Assembly (NCBI GenBank): GCA_003427395.1
Contig: BFEA01000021.1
Coordinates: forward strand, 766,453 to 830,452
Direction: 5' to 3'
Source of the DNA: Chara braunii
Lineage: Eukaryota; Streptophyta; Charophyceae; Charales; Characeae
Length of the DNA stretch: 64,000 bases
Shown: positions 1 through 11,299 of the stretch, in pieces
How positions within the stretch are numbered: the stretch's first letter is position 1
How the letters are laid out: each line of letters opens with the position of its first letter
Made by a program: the position numbers and the translations under genes
Notes under the pieces: generated by a model
The model's input: the letters and a program-made list of their open reading frames with translations, nothing else
Told to the model about the DNA's origin: nothing
Databases searched by the model: none

Positions 1-77
1 TGCACCATAAGACTGCCGCTCATTATTTTTAAGTGACCAGCACATTTGAGACGGACGACCGTGACATACACAGTCAG

Positions 78-163
78 AAAAAAAAAAAAAAAAAAAAAAA
101 AAAAAGATATACACACTCAGAAAGTCCGTGTCCAAATCCTCCCCCCCCCACACACACACACAA
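78..163. repeat. Simple repeats: poly(A) then (CA)n
   Basis: A 28-nt A run (78-105) is followed by a C run and a short CA run (about 142-163). The translations through it are only low-complexity peptides. Confidence 0.9.
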
Positions 164-225
164 TTGACTCATCAACATATCCGGCTTCACCGCACGCAAG
201 GCGAAAATTAAACCAGAGTATGGTC

Positions 226-342
226 CTCGCCGCCCCACTCACCAAATGTGCAAAATGAAAATGCACCTCCCGCTATAGCGTGGAAATGCACTGCCGCCAT
301 ATTTATCTCGTCTTCATCACATTTGGTGAGGGGTGCGGCGAG
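226..342. repeat. Short inverted repeat, 25-bp arms
   Basis: The arms at 226-250 (CTCGCCGCCCCACTC followed by ACCAAATGTG) and 318-342 are near-perfect reverse complements separated by about 67 bp. It may be a small MITE or fold-back. No target duplication is obvious. Confidence 0.6.
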
Positions 343-610
343 AGCCTATCCCCTACATACATATTGCTATAGACCGGAGTCTATCATCAAGGAGTGCTAT
401 CGCACAAAAACAGATAAAAAGTCAAACTTAGGCAGCATAAGGAGATGAGATGTGAAGATGAAGTGGAAAACGAGCTCGAGATGAGACAAGAATGACGTGG
501 ATATCCTTAACTGTGGTTCTTTTTCTTTTTCTCCAAAATAACAAAAGAGAAAAAGAGAAGGATGAGGTGGGTACGAGACTGAGGCGAAGATGGCATGACA
601 TGGGGATGAG

Positions 611-760
611 ATCCCAATCGATTGCGATCTCCATCCCGATCGCAACCGATTGCGATCTCCATCCCAATCGCAACCGATTGCGATCTCCATCCCAATGGAC
701 CCAGCCTCCTTACGATGATGGATGCAGTACAGATGACCTGGCGATGCAGTACAGATGACA
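611..760. repeat. 28-bp tandem repeat (about 2.8 copies) plus a 17-bp duplication
   Basis: The unit beginning CGATTGCGATCTCCATCCC recurs at 619, 647 and 675, a period of exactly 28 bp. Just after it, GATGCAGTACAGATGAC occurs twice (719-760). This lies downstream of the splice donor of the patatin-like exon and is probably intronic. Confidence 0.85.
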
Positions 761-827
761 TGGACGTGATCTATGTATAGATATATAGAGAGAGAGACAG
801 AGGGCGAGAAAGCGAGACGGAGAACAA

Positions 828-831
<4 letters not shown>

Positions 832-871
<40 letters not shown>
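832..871. repeat. (GA)n microsatellite
   Basis: An uninterrupted GA run of about 40 bp lies inside a wider purine-rich tract (787-900). On the minus strand it is a CT tract in the putative first intron of the patatin-like gene. Confidence 0.95.
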
Positions 872-875
<4 letters not shown>

Positions 876-1008
876 GAGATCCCAGAGAGAGGGAACGGCG
901 ATGAGATCGTGATAAACGAGGATGGAGACGAACACATCGACGAGATAGACGTAAACGAGAGAAGATAGGGTGGAGATAATCAGACTGGACGAGATATATA
1001 ACACGTAC

Positions 1009-2874
1009 AGTGATGTAGCCATATTCCATCAGGCACTTCGTCACCCCCAGGTGATAAGGGAAGAGAAGCCCCGCAGCGCTGAAGCTGAAGCCTGGTATCT
1101 TGGCCCCGGGTGACGCCTTCTTCCTCTGCTCCCAATCCAGCATCTCCTGCACTTTAGGGCCAATGATCAATTGCTCTTCTGTCGGTCCTCTATCTCCACT
1201 TTTTCCCTGCTGCCTCTCCCCCGTTACCCAGCCAATCAATCCCGGTCTCATATATTCCTGGATGTTGGTTCGCCTTTCCACCTCGCGCATCAGGGCTGCC
1301 ATCCTCTCCTTGATCCAGAACTCCTTCCGCGCCTCTTCCTCCTCCTCCTCCCCCTCTACCTCTTTCTGCTCTCTTGCCTCCATCATTTCATCAACCGCGG
1401 TGTCGTCTCTCCCTTCCTCCTTGCGTATCGTGTCCTCTTCGGCGGCCAAAGCATTCCAACCGCCGCGCTCGCCTCTGTCCCTCCTGCAGTTTTCACCTGC
1501 CGCCTCCTCAAGCATCGCAGCAATCCTGTCGCCTGCCACCTGAAGACCGTTCACCAAGGCCTCTTCTTCCTCCTCCTCCTCCTCCTCCCCCTCCCCTTTC
1601 TTCTTCCCTCCATTGTCACTCGCTCCCCCTGCTTCGATGGACAACACCTCGTTGACTCGCGCAGTCTCTCCGACCAATTCCGCTATCCAAGCTCGGGGGC
1701 GCAAGAACACCCCGCGCACTTCCATGATCCCGCGCAGCAGATTGCTTCCCCACAGCATCTCCCTTCTCTCGCGCATGTTCGCTTGGAATACCCACCAATC
1801 GCAGACGAGGCACGAGTAACGGACTAGAAGTGACGTGAGCAGGGAGGCAGACGAAGAAGGCCTACCATTCCCACTGCTGCGTCTGCAGCAATCCCGAGCT
1901 ATATCTGTCTGGCGATCGTCCAAGTCAGAGGTAGTGTTGCCGCCTGGTCTCCGAGAGCGCGAAAACATTTCAAGCGGGGACGAAAGCGGTGACCAAAACC
2001 CGCCCTCGGCACTGCATCTCGCCTCTTGCCCAGGCATGGCGGCGCGCGCCGCGGCAGGGGGCACCCGCCGCCACCTTCCCCTGCCGCCCCCATAGTCCTC
2101 TAGCCGGCTGTGATCAGTTGTAAGGCGGACGAACGGTGGCCCCTGGCGGTCAACGCCACGCGGTAAAACTGACCACCACCACCTCCCTGGCCGCTGATGC
2201 ACCGCCGCCCCCGCCGCGCAAACGTTCCTGGGTGATGATCGGTCATCGCCGCTGACGTGACGACTGCAAGATGACGCGATCCGAGGTCGACGCGCCGCAT
2301 CACATAGCCCTGTCGAGTGGATGTCAGGGACAAAGGGAGAAGAAGAGGAAGGAGAGAAAGACGAGAATGGAGAGACCGAAGGGGAAGAGGCAGCGGAGAT
2401 AGTTAGCGAGTTGGTGGTAGTCGCGCCGTCGACCGCCACCGCGCGTGGAATCGCTATGGCGATCGCCATCGGCCGCCGTCTCCGATGGCCTTCGGACACC
2501 GACGCCGATGGCGATCGCGCGGCGCTGGCGTTGACAAACCAGCAGCGGCAGCGAGAAGGCGCCGAATCACCACCAGTGGGCGCGATGCAGAACGACCGCC
2601 CCCTCGCCCTCCAGCAGCAGGTGATGGTGGCGCAGAGGCGCCACAGGCACAACCGCCTGGCCGCTGCCCCCGTCAGCCGCGGAGGCGCATATCGTCCGGG
2701 TCCCGACGGCCCCGGCGAACGTTTGACATCCACCGCAGGGCCAACGCGCCCGCGCGCCCGGCGGGCTGACAACGGTCCTCCGTCGTTTTCCGTCCTTTCC
2801 CGCCCGCAGCCGCTCATCGACTGTTTTCCGCGCCTGTTTTTCTGTCCGCTACCCGTCACCCACGGCGTTGTCAC
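1009..2874 (-). CDS. Patatin-like phospholipase, 5' exon (partial gene)
   Basis: The minus-strand frame is open from an ATG at 2874. Its last part is convincing: a charged linker rich in Glu runs (about residues 425-560) leads into GFSFSAAGLLFPYHLGV and then KCLMEYGYIT. This resembles the first beta-strand and oxyanion-hole region of the plant patatin-like (PNPLA) acyl hydrolases. The frame then becomes low complexity. A good splice donor, GTACGT, sits at 1008-1003, so the exon probably ends at 1009. The catalytic Ser (GxSxG) and the Asp must lie in later exons, beyond the left edge of the window. The start is uncertain: the first ~350 residues are Arg/Pro/Ser-rich and may include leader or 5' UTR, and a Met near 1790 (MRERREMLWG) precedes the first clearly protein-like part. 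The expected activity is lipid acyl hydrolysis. Confidence 0.65.
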
Positions 2875-3792
2875 TTCATTTCAGACGTGGCGCGAGCGGA
2901 CAAAATTGTGTCCAGCGTGGTCACCGCAAGATGGCGGACACAGTAGAATGGGTGGCTGATGTTTACTCTTTTGTGGTCCAGTTAGTTGGCGGTTCTTGTC
3001 GGACCTGTGGTGTCCAATTCGACGCCCCGCCTTTCCCTTTTTCTCTTTTTTCTCTTTTTCCAATCATTTCTCGATTAACGCGCGTCATGCGTGTCATCAC
3101 GCTGTAGAGGCAACGCTAATCTTCTCTGTATCGCTCCAATTTCAATGATGTCCCGCCTTTCCGTACCTCAGAATGATTGTCTTCTGGTCATCTGATTGTG
3201 GATTCGAGCACGCGTCAGCATTTCAATTCAATAGTTCGTGGGTGTACCGAGGAGCGACGCCCGTGGGTGCCTTGCCGTGTCTCGCGTGAAAGGGAACCGC
3301 CTCCTGGCGGGGATACCCATTTTACATCATTGAAAAAAAAGGGGGCTGCCAGAGGTACCCTCGCCATCACACGATCGCGACGGTCCATCATCGACAGCAG
3401 ACATACGCGCCGTTTGGTGCACACATGCGGGCACTGCCACGATGGCACTGCGATGCCTACCCGTAGTCTCTGTTTCTTTGGTCTGGACACAAGGCCTCTG
3501 TTACAACGACCTTGCCATTCGGACCCTCCCGTCACAACAGAACTTTCTTCGTTTAGACTGAGTTCCTTCTCATTCGCAGCCATATCGTATATAGGTCAGC
3601 CCGTATCTGATGCTTTATACACCCCAGGCAGGTTTTTCCCTCCGTCGGGTCTACCAGCCCTCCGTAGGACACCAAAGGCAGGTTTTTTCACCGTCGGGTC
3701 TACCAGCCCATAGGAATTGTCTACGGCGGAAATGCGGGGAATACCGCCCTAAGTGCCTATGTTTCTTTCCCTTTTTTTTTTTCTCCTGAAGC
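2875..3792. other. Intergenic stretch with a 50-bp tandem duplication
   Basis: No convincing gene is seen. It is presumably the upstream region of the patatin-like gene. At 3627-3709 a ~33-bp block (GGCAGGTTTTT through CGTCGGGTCTACCAGCCC) occurs twice with a 50-bp period. Confidence 0.6.
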
Positions 3793-4192
3793 GGATAATT
3801 TGGGAAATACCCCTATCAGTTGAGATATACCGAAATGCCCCTAAAAGATGTGGGTAGAGCGGAATGCCCTTTGGGCCTAATCCTACGTGTTTTGACTGTG
3901 TCAGGCCCGTGTGCAAATTTGCAATCTGGACCGCCTCTTTGGGGCATGCGCCTGCACCCTGTGCTACTCGGTTTGACCACCATATCGGGTGGGCAACTTT
4001 GCGCAATACCTAGGCCCATGGCCATAGCAGTTTGCCTCCGTGATTCAAACTTCCGAAGTCATTTGAAGTGTCTGCCGCTGCCGAATACAGCTTCGCCCTG
4101 GTAAGCTTGCCCATCTTCACCTCCTCCCCCGCCATTCCTCCAAGTTCTCCTCGTTTGCCATCTCCGACATCCTCCTGCCAGTCTCTCCTTCG

Positions 4193-4272
<80 letters not shown>

Positions 4273-4683
4273 GTGCAACTACTAAAACCACAAGGTCATC
4301 CCCCCGAATAGAACGCACGTTTATTATCAGTGTATCTAAACTGAAAATTGCTCTAAAAAAATTACAACCATAATAGTTGTGCCTTCTCTTGAAAGCACTT
4401 TTTTTTTGGAGGCAACGACCAAGGGGCAAAACGCAAAGATGACTTGGGACGGTAGGGGTAAAACAAAACTAAATAAAGCCTAAAAAACTTGGCAAGTATC
4501 AGGATATTTTTTAAAGATGGATAGTACTCGATATGGGTACTTTGCGAAGATGGTGGGTCTAACAAACACCCAGAGCAATTGCAAAACATATTTTGTGTCG
4601 AAGGGTTATTCCGCTTTACCCACAACTTTTAAAAGCAATTTTTACATATATCTCAATTTATAAGGTATCTTGCAAATTATCCC
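3793..4683. mobile_element. Long-TIR non-autonomous DNA element, copy C1
   Basis: The left end (GGATAATTTGGGAAATACCC, then GTTGAGATATACC and GATGTGGGTAGAGCGGAAT) is repeated in reverse complement at about 4600-4683. This gives ~80-90-bp terminal inverted repeats around an ~890-bp element. The same termini bound copy C2 at 62736-63229, with a different interior. The interior carries a CT microsatellite and no transposase. Long TIRs are typical of Mutator-like elements, but I found no 9-bp target duplication, so the superfamily is left open. Confidence 0.75.
4197..4268. repeat. (CT)n microsatellite
   Basis: A perfect CT run of about 72 bp inside element C1. Confidence 0.97.
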
Positions 4684-5094
4684 TTATTTTAATAAAATAA
4701 AAGTCATAGGAGTCACGATCCTTTTATATTATGAAGGGTGTTTATCCGGTAACTGTTCACTAACAAGTCGTACGACGGTCGACTTTAAAACCATACTTGT
4801 GCCCAGTCACACAGACCCTTTGTTGGTGAGCACAAAATTATGCTTATGTCGAGGAACTGGGCAGACAAGATTGTGTGTGCACAAAATTGACTCAGATAAA
4901 CGCATGATTTGAGCTTTCCGTTAGTTGGGTAAAACTAAAATTCAACGGTACCAACCTTGGCCCACCTCGGTCTTAGGCATGCAAATGATTTGCATAGACC
5001 AATTATCGGGTTCAAATGCAAGCTGGACATTGGGACTGGGTATTGTGGGTATTTTCATATTTTAATGGGACACAAATGCAATTTTGTATTTATA

Positions 5095-5275
5095 TGAGTG
5101 TGTGTATATATGCCAGTGTGTGTGTGTGTGTATATGTGTCTGTGTGTGTGTGTGTGTGTATGTGCTGTCTCTTATACACATCTAGATGTGTATAAGAGAC
5201 AGGTGTGTATGTGTATGTGTATGTGAGAGATAGAGAGGGAGCGAGAGAGGAAAAAAAAAAAAAAAAAAAAAAAAA
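5095..5275. repeat. (TG)n microsatellite and poly(A) around an adapter
   Basis: TG/TATG repeats flank the 38-bp synthetic junction on both sides. They are followed by a GA-rich stretch and a 25-nt A run (5251-5275). Confidence 0.9.
5165..5202. other. Nextera mate-pair junction adapter (assembly artefact)
   Basis: The sequence is a perfect 38-bp palindrome made of CTGTCTCTTATACACATCT and its reverse complement. These are two 19-bp Tn5 mosaic ends joined at their inner ends, exactly the circularisation adapter of Nextera mate-pair libraries. It sits inside a TG microsatellite. The flanks may be a false join, or an untrimmed read may have closed a gap. It is not genomic DNA. Confidence 0.95.
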
Positions 5276-6988
5276 TCAGTGCAAACTTTGGACTGTGAAC
5301 ACATATGTGAAAACCCTAAAAGAACAACCCTTAAAAAAAAAAAATCAGCCCTAGGCCTATGAATTTCGGGTCTGTCCCAATTAGTCAAAACAATGGGTTC
5401 TTTATTTTTTTTTTCGGAATTCAGTGTTTTTATTAACTTTTTCGTTACTAGTTCAAATACATTCAAACTCAATAATAATACACCCTACATCACATATATG
5501 TATAGTATTATGATCTTGATTTTAATCAAATTTGTTTATTATATATTCTGAGTGTGAAAAATTGTAAAAGTATGCGTAATCTATTTTTGTTGGTTTGGGC
5601 CTCATCGTCATGGGTGAAATGGCATACGGGTTGTGTTGTGACTACTTGTACCAATTCATTTTTTAGCCCAGACCAGTTGCCTTAAATTTCATGATGAAAT
5701 TCAGTTGGTTTTTGCCTAACCAACACTATATAAACCTCTCCAAACCCTTTCCAAAAATTTTACATCTTTCACACTGTGGCTGTCGTATTACAAACGACCT
5801 GCAGACAACGATAAAAAGAAACATTTATGGGATATACAATATATTCCCTATACGCTGCAAAGTAGGCACCCGATGCAAAACAAAGAGAGAGAATTTTTAA
5901 ATGTAGATGGTCACAATCTTAATCGATCTGCATGTATCTAACACTTTAATTTTTAATATATAATTGCACATAATCTCCTTCTATTGTATGCACACGCATG
6001 CACAATCGACTACGCATATACAATATTGAGAGAAATAGAAACTAAAAAAAAACAAAACACAAAAAAAACAAACACACTCAACGTTTGTTGCTAAACATGA
6101 CGCACCTTGGTACTTCCGCACGTGGCCGGGTTGTAAAGTGCACACTTCCATCGAGATGCCACCACATTCAAAACATTAGCTCACCTATTCAAAAATAGTA
6201 TGTCAAACCTAAGTTCCAAAAGAGCAAAACAAATTTTAATAGCTCGATTTCAAATATCAAAAGATGTGAATTTTTTTTAATGTATCGATCGAGGAAATCC
6301 ATAAGACAAAAGTGATTTAATGACGTAACATATGTCAGTCCAAACGTTAATCCGAACTCACTGTTGCTTTTTTTTTCTTGAAGAGTCGTTCTTACGATTT
6401 TATCTTTTAATTGCTTTAAAAAAAAATAACAATGAGTGATTTCCAGACAAACAGAAAATACAAAGTCTATCATCGATGATAAATGTTACACAATATTTTA
6501 TATCTCAAACCCTAAAATTAAATACTAATTGTAAGTTTCAGTATTTTTGAATCATATTTCCAATGCCGGTTTCAACTGCACGAGCATGACATCGAATCTA
6601 TTTTGTTAGTGACACTCATCTTTCTATTTCAATATGTAAAATCATAAAAGTCATGACACGTAAATTTTTTTTTAAAAGTGTCTAATAAATTTTATACTAT
6701 TATTATTTCCGATGTATCTTTTCATAATGACGTAATCATATTCTCTGGCTCGCTTAGCCAGAATAATGGGGACCTACACGTAATAACAAAGATAAAAGAA
6801 AATACATGTTTTTACTAACATTAGTTATTTTATCATAACTCATCAAAAAATTATTTTTTTAATCCTGATTTATCAAGAAATGAGTTTCTTATAGATTTCT
6901 TTTTTCTTTAGAGAGGTTTATAGACTGCAACTGTTAAGGTTTGTCAGTTAATATTTAAAATATAACAATTGTTGCTTAACCTATTGCC
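5276..6988. other. AT-rich non-coding stretch
   Basis: It is AT-rich with short A/T runs. Only short open frames without recognisable domains occur, and no RNA gene or element end was recognised. Confidence 0.6.
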
Positions 6989-7080
6989 ATGGTAACCGGC
7001 GTTCGGTCGAGGCCGAATGGCTGAACCAAAACGGTCGAACGTACGACGCCCCTGTAGACATGTTCGGACAATCAAGCTCA
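6989..7080 (-). mobile_element. Fragment of a hAT-like MITE (family A)
   Basis: GGTAACCGGCGTTCGG and following GTTCGG-rich sequence resemble the reverse-complemented right end of family A. The rest of the element is missing. Confidence 0.45.
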
Positions 7081-7082
7081 AT

Positions 7083-7115
<33 letters not shown>

Positions 7116-7716
7116 CAAGGTTACCTGACCGAACGTTCGGGGGTCCCGTTCGGGGGCCGAACACCTTCAGGTTTGGCCCCCGCCAAAAAATGTTTCGGGG
7201 CCTAAAAATAAGTTTGTTTTTCTGAGTTTTGTTTTGTGAGTTCTCAATGATGTAACCTATACGCCTATAAATTTTGAAGTCATTCTGCAAAGCCAAACAA
7301 ACATTAAAAATCTTCAAAGATGGGGGTGTCAAAACGTGCTCGCCCACTCACTATTTTGTTTTTTTTTTCACTTTTCACTTTTTGTTTTCACTTTATTTCT
7401 TGGCCTAAAAAAAATTATTATTTTTTGAAAACTTTTTAATGAGTTTTTGATTATGTAAACTACATATCTGTAAATTTTCAGGGCATTTGTCAAATCCAAA
7501 AAATAAATAAAAATCGGCAAAGATGGCGGTGTCGAAAATGTGCTTGCACACTCACTCATTTTAATTCTCTTTTTATTTTTTCTTATTTTTATAAAATTTT
7601 ATCATATTGTTTATTTTCTATATTTGATTTTTAATTCAAATTTGGTGAAGAATTTGGATGTAGTGCCTAGGCAAATGTTGTTTAGCTTATTTGTCTCCAT
7701 AATATATTTATTTTAT

Positions 7717-7769
<53 letters not shown>

Positions 7770-7855
7770 GTCTGCGTTCGGCCCGAACAACCGACGCCTT
7801 CCGAAGGGGTCCCGTACGTTCGGGCGTTCGGCCCGTCCCGAGCGTCGGTAACCCT
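7116..7855 (+). mobile_element. hAT-like MITE, family A copy A1
   Basis: A ~740-bp unit begins CAAGGTTACC and ends GGTAACCCTG. Marks in order: palindromic CCGAACGTTCGG near the left end; TTTCGGGGCCTAAAAATA; two boxes reading about AAAGATGGCGGTGTCGAAAA; a core GAATTTGGATGTAGTGCC ending in AGGCAAA; a long T run (about 7721-7768); and a GTTCGG-rich right end. TA repeats flank both sides, so the target duplication cannot be resolved. No coding capacity. Confidence 0.8.
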
Positions 7856-7895
7856 GTATATATAATATATATCGTCATATATATATACATATATA

Positions 7896-9257
7896 CAGGG
7901 TTACCAGCCCGTACATACGGAGGTTCCAGGGCAGACCTCCGTATGTACGGGCGCTCGGGGTCCCGTACGGGATCCGAACCAGACGGCCTTCGACCACCAC
8001 CAAAAAATATTTCGGGGCCTAAAAATAATTATTTTTTTCTGAATTTGTTTTTTGAGTTCTCTATGACGTGAGATACATGCTTGTAAATTTTCAAGTTATT
8101 TGGCTAAGCCAAATAAGAATAAAAAATCGCCAAAGATGGAGGTGTCAAAACATACTCACCCACGTATTTTTTCACTCTTTACTTTTTGTTTTCACCTTAG
8201 TTCGGGGTATAAACAATTTTATTATTTTTTGAAACTTTTTCAGTGGGTTTTGTATTATGTGATATATATAGTAAACAAAAAGTAAAAAGTGAAAAAAAAC
8301 GTGCGCGAGCACGTTTTGACACCACCACCTTTGGCGATTTTTAATTCCTATTTGGCTAAGCCAAATGACTTGAAGATTTATAGGCAGTTACCTCACGTCA
8401 TAGAGAACAGAGAAAAAAAAATGCAGAAAAAAACAATTATTTTTAGGCCCCAAAATAATTGTTGGCGGGGGACGAACGTCGTCGGGTTCGAACCCGGTAC
8501 GGGACCCCGAACGCCCGTACGTACGGAGGTCCCCAGGCCGACCTCCGTACGTACGGGCGTTCGGGGTCCCGTGCGGGGTCCGAACCCGATGATGTTCGGC
8601 CCCCGCCAAAAAATATTTCGGGGCCTAAAAATAGTCATTTGTTTCTGAGATTTGTTTTGTAAGTTCTCTATGGGCTCACGTACATGCTTATAAATTTTCA
8701 AGTCCTTTGGTTCCGCCACATAAGAATTAAAAATCGCCAAAGATGGCAGTGTCAAAACGTGTTCGCCCACGTTTTTTTTCACTTTTTACTTTTTATTTCA
8801 CTTTGGTTCGGGGTCTAAATGATTTTATTATTTTTTGAAACTTTTTAAGTGGATTTCGTATTATGTGAAGTATACATCTGTAAATTTTCAGGGCATTTAG
8901 CTATGTCAAAAACAAATGAAAAACCGCCAAAGATGGCGGTGTTAAAAACGTGCTTGTGCACTCACTAAGTTTAATTCTCTTTTTGTTTTTATTTATTTTT
9001 GTTATTAGTAATTCTTCTCCGTATTAGATTGTTATTTCAAATTTGGTAAGGAAGTCGGATGTAATGCTCAGGCAAATCTTGTTTCATTTATTTTTCTCCA
9101 TAACATATCTTTTTTTCAGATTTGTTTGGTGACTTTGTGTTTGTTTTTTTTTTTTTTGTCAATGTTCGGCGCGAACGGCCGAACGCATCCCGAAGGGGTC
9201 CCATACGTTTGGGCGTTCGGGCTCGGGCGTTCGGCCTATCCCAAACACCGGTCACCC

Positions 9258-9259
<2 letters not shown>
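7896..9259 (+). mobile_element. Composite family A element (A2) with an internal inverted copy
   Basis: It starts CAGGGTTACC and ends GGTCACCCTG. Reading left to right: a forward left half (7896 to about 8282), an inverted left half (about 8283-8535), and then a forward copy complete to the right end. The internal head-to-head junction makes a palindrome of about 510 bp. All family boxes (CGCCAAAGATGGC, AGGCAAA core, GTTCGG blocks) are present. It is flanked by TA repeats. Confidence 0.75.
8283..8792. repeat. Large inverted repeat, about 250-bp arms
   Basis: The centre lies near 8535, between GTACGTACGGAGGTCCCC and the mirrored GACCTCCGTACGTACGGG. The arms match over about 250 bp, with scattered mismatches and essentially no spacer. 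It is formed by two family A left halves joined head to head. Confidence 0.8.
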
Positions 9260-9296
<37 letters not shown>

Positions 9297-9324
9297 TCAA
9301 ATATATATATATATAGACAGATAA

Positions 9325-9355
<31 letters not shown>

Positions 9356-9405
9356 TAGATGTAGATATATATATATATTATTCAAGCTAAATATACATAT
9401 ATATA
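9260..9405. repeat. (TA)n and (TAGA)n microsatellites between two MITEs
   Basis: TA runs (9260-9292 and 9301-9315) and about ten TAGA units (9318-9358) separate elements A2 and A3. Family A copies repeatedly sit in TA repeats in this window. Confidence 0.9.
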
Positions 9406-9995
9406 CAGGGTCACCAACCCGTACGTACGGAGGTCCCCGGGCAGACCTCCGTACGTACGGGCGTTCGGAGTCCCGCCCGGAGTCCGAACTTGACGGCGTT
9501 CGGCCCAAGCCCAAAATGATTTCAGGGCCAAAAATTACTTTTTTTTTTTTAATTTGTTTTGTGAGTTCTCTATGACATGAGGTACATGCCCATAAATTTT
9601 CAAGTCATTTGGCTCAGCCAGATAAGAATTAAAAATCGCCAAAGATGGGGGTCTCAAAACCTGCTCGCCCAGGTTTTTTGTCACTTTTTACTTTTTGTTT
9701 TCACTTTGGTTAAGTGTCTAAACAATTTTATTATGTTTTGAAACTTTTTCAGTGGGTTTTGCATTATGTGAAGTATACATCTGTAAATTTGCAAGGCATG
9801 TAACTATGCTAAGAAAAAATGAAAAACCTCCAAAGATAGCGGTGTCAAAAAGGTGCTGGCGCACTCGCAAAATATATATATTTTTTTTCATTAGTATTTT
9901 TATTTTTATTTTTTTCATATTTGGTAAGGAATTTGGATGTAATGCTCAGGCAAATCCTGCTTAATTTATTTTTTTTTATAACATATTTGGTTTTC

Positions 9996-10034
<39 letters not shown>

Positions 10035-10129
10035 TTTTCATGCCCGCGTTCGGCCTGAACGACCGACCGCATGCCCAAGGGGTCCCAGACGTTCGGGCGT
10101 TCGGGCCGTCCCGAACGCCGGTTAACCTG
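9406..10129 (+). mobile_element. hAT-like MITE, family A copy A3
   Basis: Begins CAGGGTCACC with CCGTACGTACGGAGGT next to it and ends CCGGTTAACCTG. It carries both AAAGATGG/AAAGATAG boxes, the GGATGTAATGCTCAGGCAAA core, a T run of about 38 nt (9996-10033) and a GTTCGG-rich right end. TA repeats flank it. Non-coding. Confidence 0.8.
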
Positions 10130-10141
10130 TATATATATATA

Positions 10142-10888
10142 CACGGTTGCCATCCCGAATGTACGGAGGCCCCTAAGCTGACCCCCGAACGTTCGAGCGT
10201 TCGGGTCCCCATAAGGGGCCCGAACTTGAAGGGGTTCTGACCCCACAAAAAAATATTTTGGCAGCCAATATTTTTTTTTTTTGAATTGTTTTTTGTGAGT
10301 TCTTTGTGATACAAGGTATCTCCCTCTTAATTTTGAAGTCATTCTGTTCAGCCAAAACAAAATGAAAAATCCTCAAAGGTGGTGGTGTCAAAACTTGTTT
10401 GCCCACTCACAAATTTGTTTTTTCTCTTTTTCACTTTTTGTTTTTTCTTTATTTCGGGGCATAAAACAATTTATTATTTTTTTAAAATTTATTTGCAGAC
10501 TCTCTATTATGTAAGACACACACATATAAATTTTCATCGCATTTGTTGTAGTAAAACAAAAATGAAAAATCGCCAAAAATGGCAGTGTAAAAAACGTGCT
10601 CGCCCATTCAATAATTTAATTCTCATTTTATTTTTTTAAATTTTCATTGTTATTATTTATTTTTAGTATTGGTTTTTTATTTAAAATTTTGTAAAGAATT
10701 TGGATATAACGTTGAGAAAAATTGTCTTTAGTTCATTATTCTGCATAACATATATTGTTTTAATTTTTTTTAATTTTTTTATTTTGGATCCGCGTTCGGC
10801 CGAATGGTCGAACGCGTCGAGAGGGAGTGCCGAACGTTCGGGCGTTCGGGTTCGGGCGTTCGGCCCATCCCGAACGCTGGCAACACTG
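10142..10888 (+). mobile_element. hAT-like MITE, family A copy A4
   Basis: Begins CACGGTTGCC and ends GGCAACACTG. It has the same order of internal boxes as A1 and A3, with more mismatches in the core (GGATATAACGTTGAG) and a shorter T tract. Only a 12-bp TA stretch separates it from A3, so the two are nearly tandem. Confidence 0.75.
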
Positions 10889-10914
10889 TATGTATATATA
10901 TATATATATATATA

Positions 10915-11163
10915 TATAGTTTTGTAAAAAATTTTGATATGACCCTGAGGCAAAAGTTGTTCACTTCTGAATAACATTATTTTTTTTTTAGTTTTTGTTT
11001 TTTGGCTATGACCCTTCCTGGCCCTTGCACAACACCTGAGAAAACAGGATGACCTAAACAGCCCGAACCTACAAAAAATATATGTGATTGAACAATATTT
11101 GCCTTAGTGATACATCCAAATTCTTTACTAAATTTGAAATACAAATAACATAGAAAAATAAAT

Positions 11164-11198
<35 letters not shown>

Positions 11199-11245
11199 AA
11201 AAAAAAAAAAAAAAAAAAAAAGTGTCTAGACGGGCATGCTTTAAA
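10915..11245. mobile_element. Truncated family A/B fragments and A runs
   Basis: 10920-11070 has the family B type core (GATATGACCCTGAGGCAAAA) and a GGCCCTTGCAC motif without a proper right end. 11095-11150 has the core in reverse complement. Long A runs occupy about 11169-11221. Confidence 0.5.
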
Positions 11246-11299
11246 CACTGTTGTCTTTAACGTTTTTTCGTTTGTTGTTTACTGAGTAAAATGCTCTGA

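Noticed and set aside
397-1008. Continuation of the patatin-like frame as coding
   Set aside because: After a good splice donor the frame turns into Ser/Leu runs from the GA/CT microsatellite and then short repeats. No lipase motifs follow.
2321-2959. 212-codon plus-strand frame opposite the patatin-like exon
   Set aside because: Arg/Pro-rich shadow of a GC-rich coding strand with no domain.
5165-5202. A natural Tn5-type transposon end
   Set aside because: Two mosaic ends are joined back to back with nothing between them, as in a library adapter; no IS50 or transposase sequence adjoins.
7708-8071. Poly-Phe/Lys frames around T runs
   Set aside because: They arise from homopolymer tracts inside MITEs.
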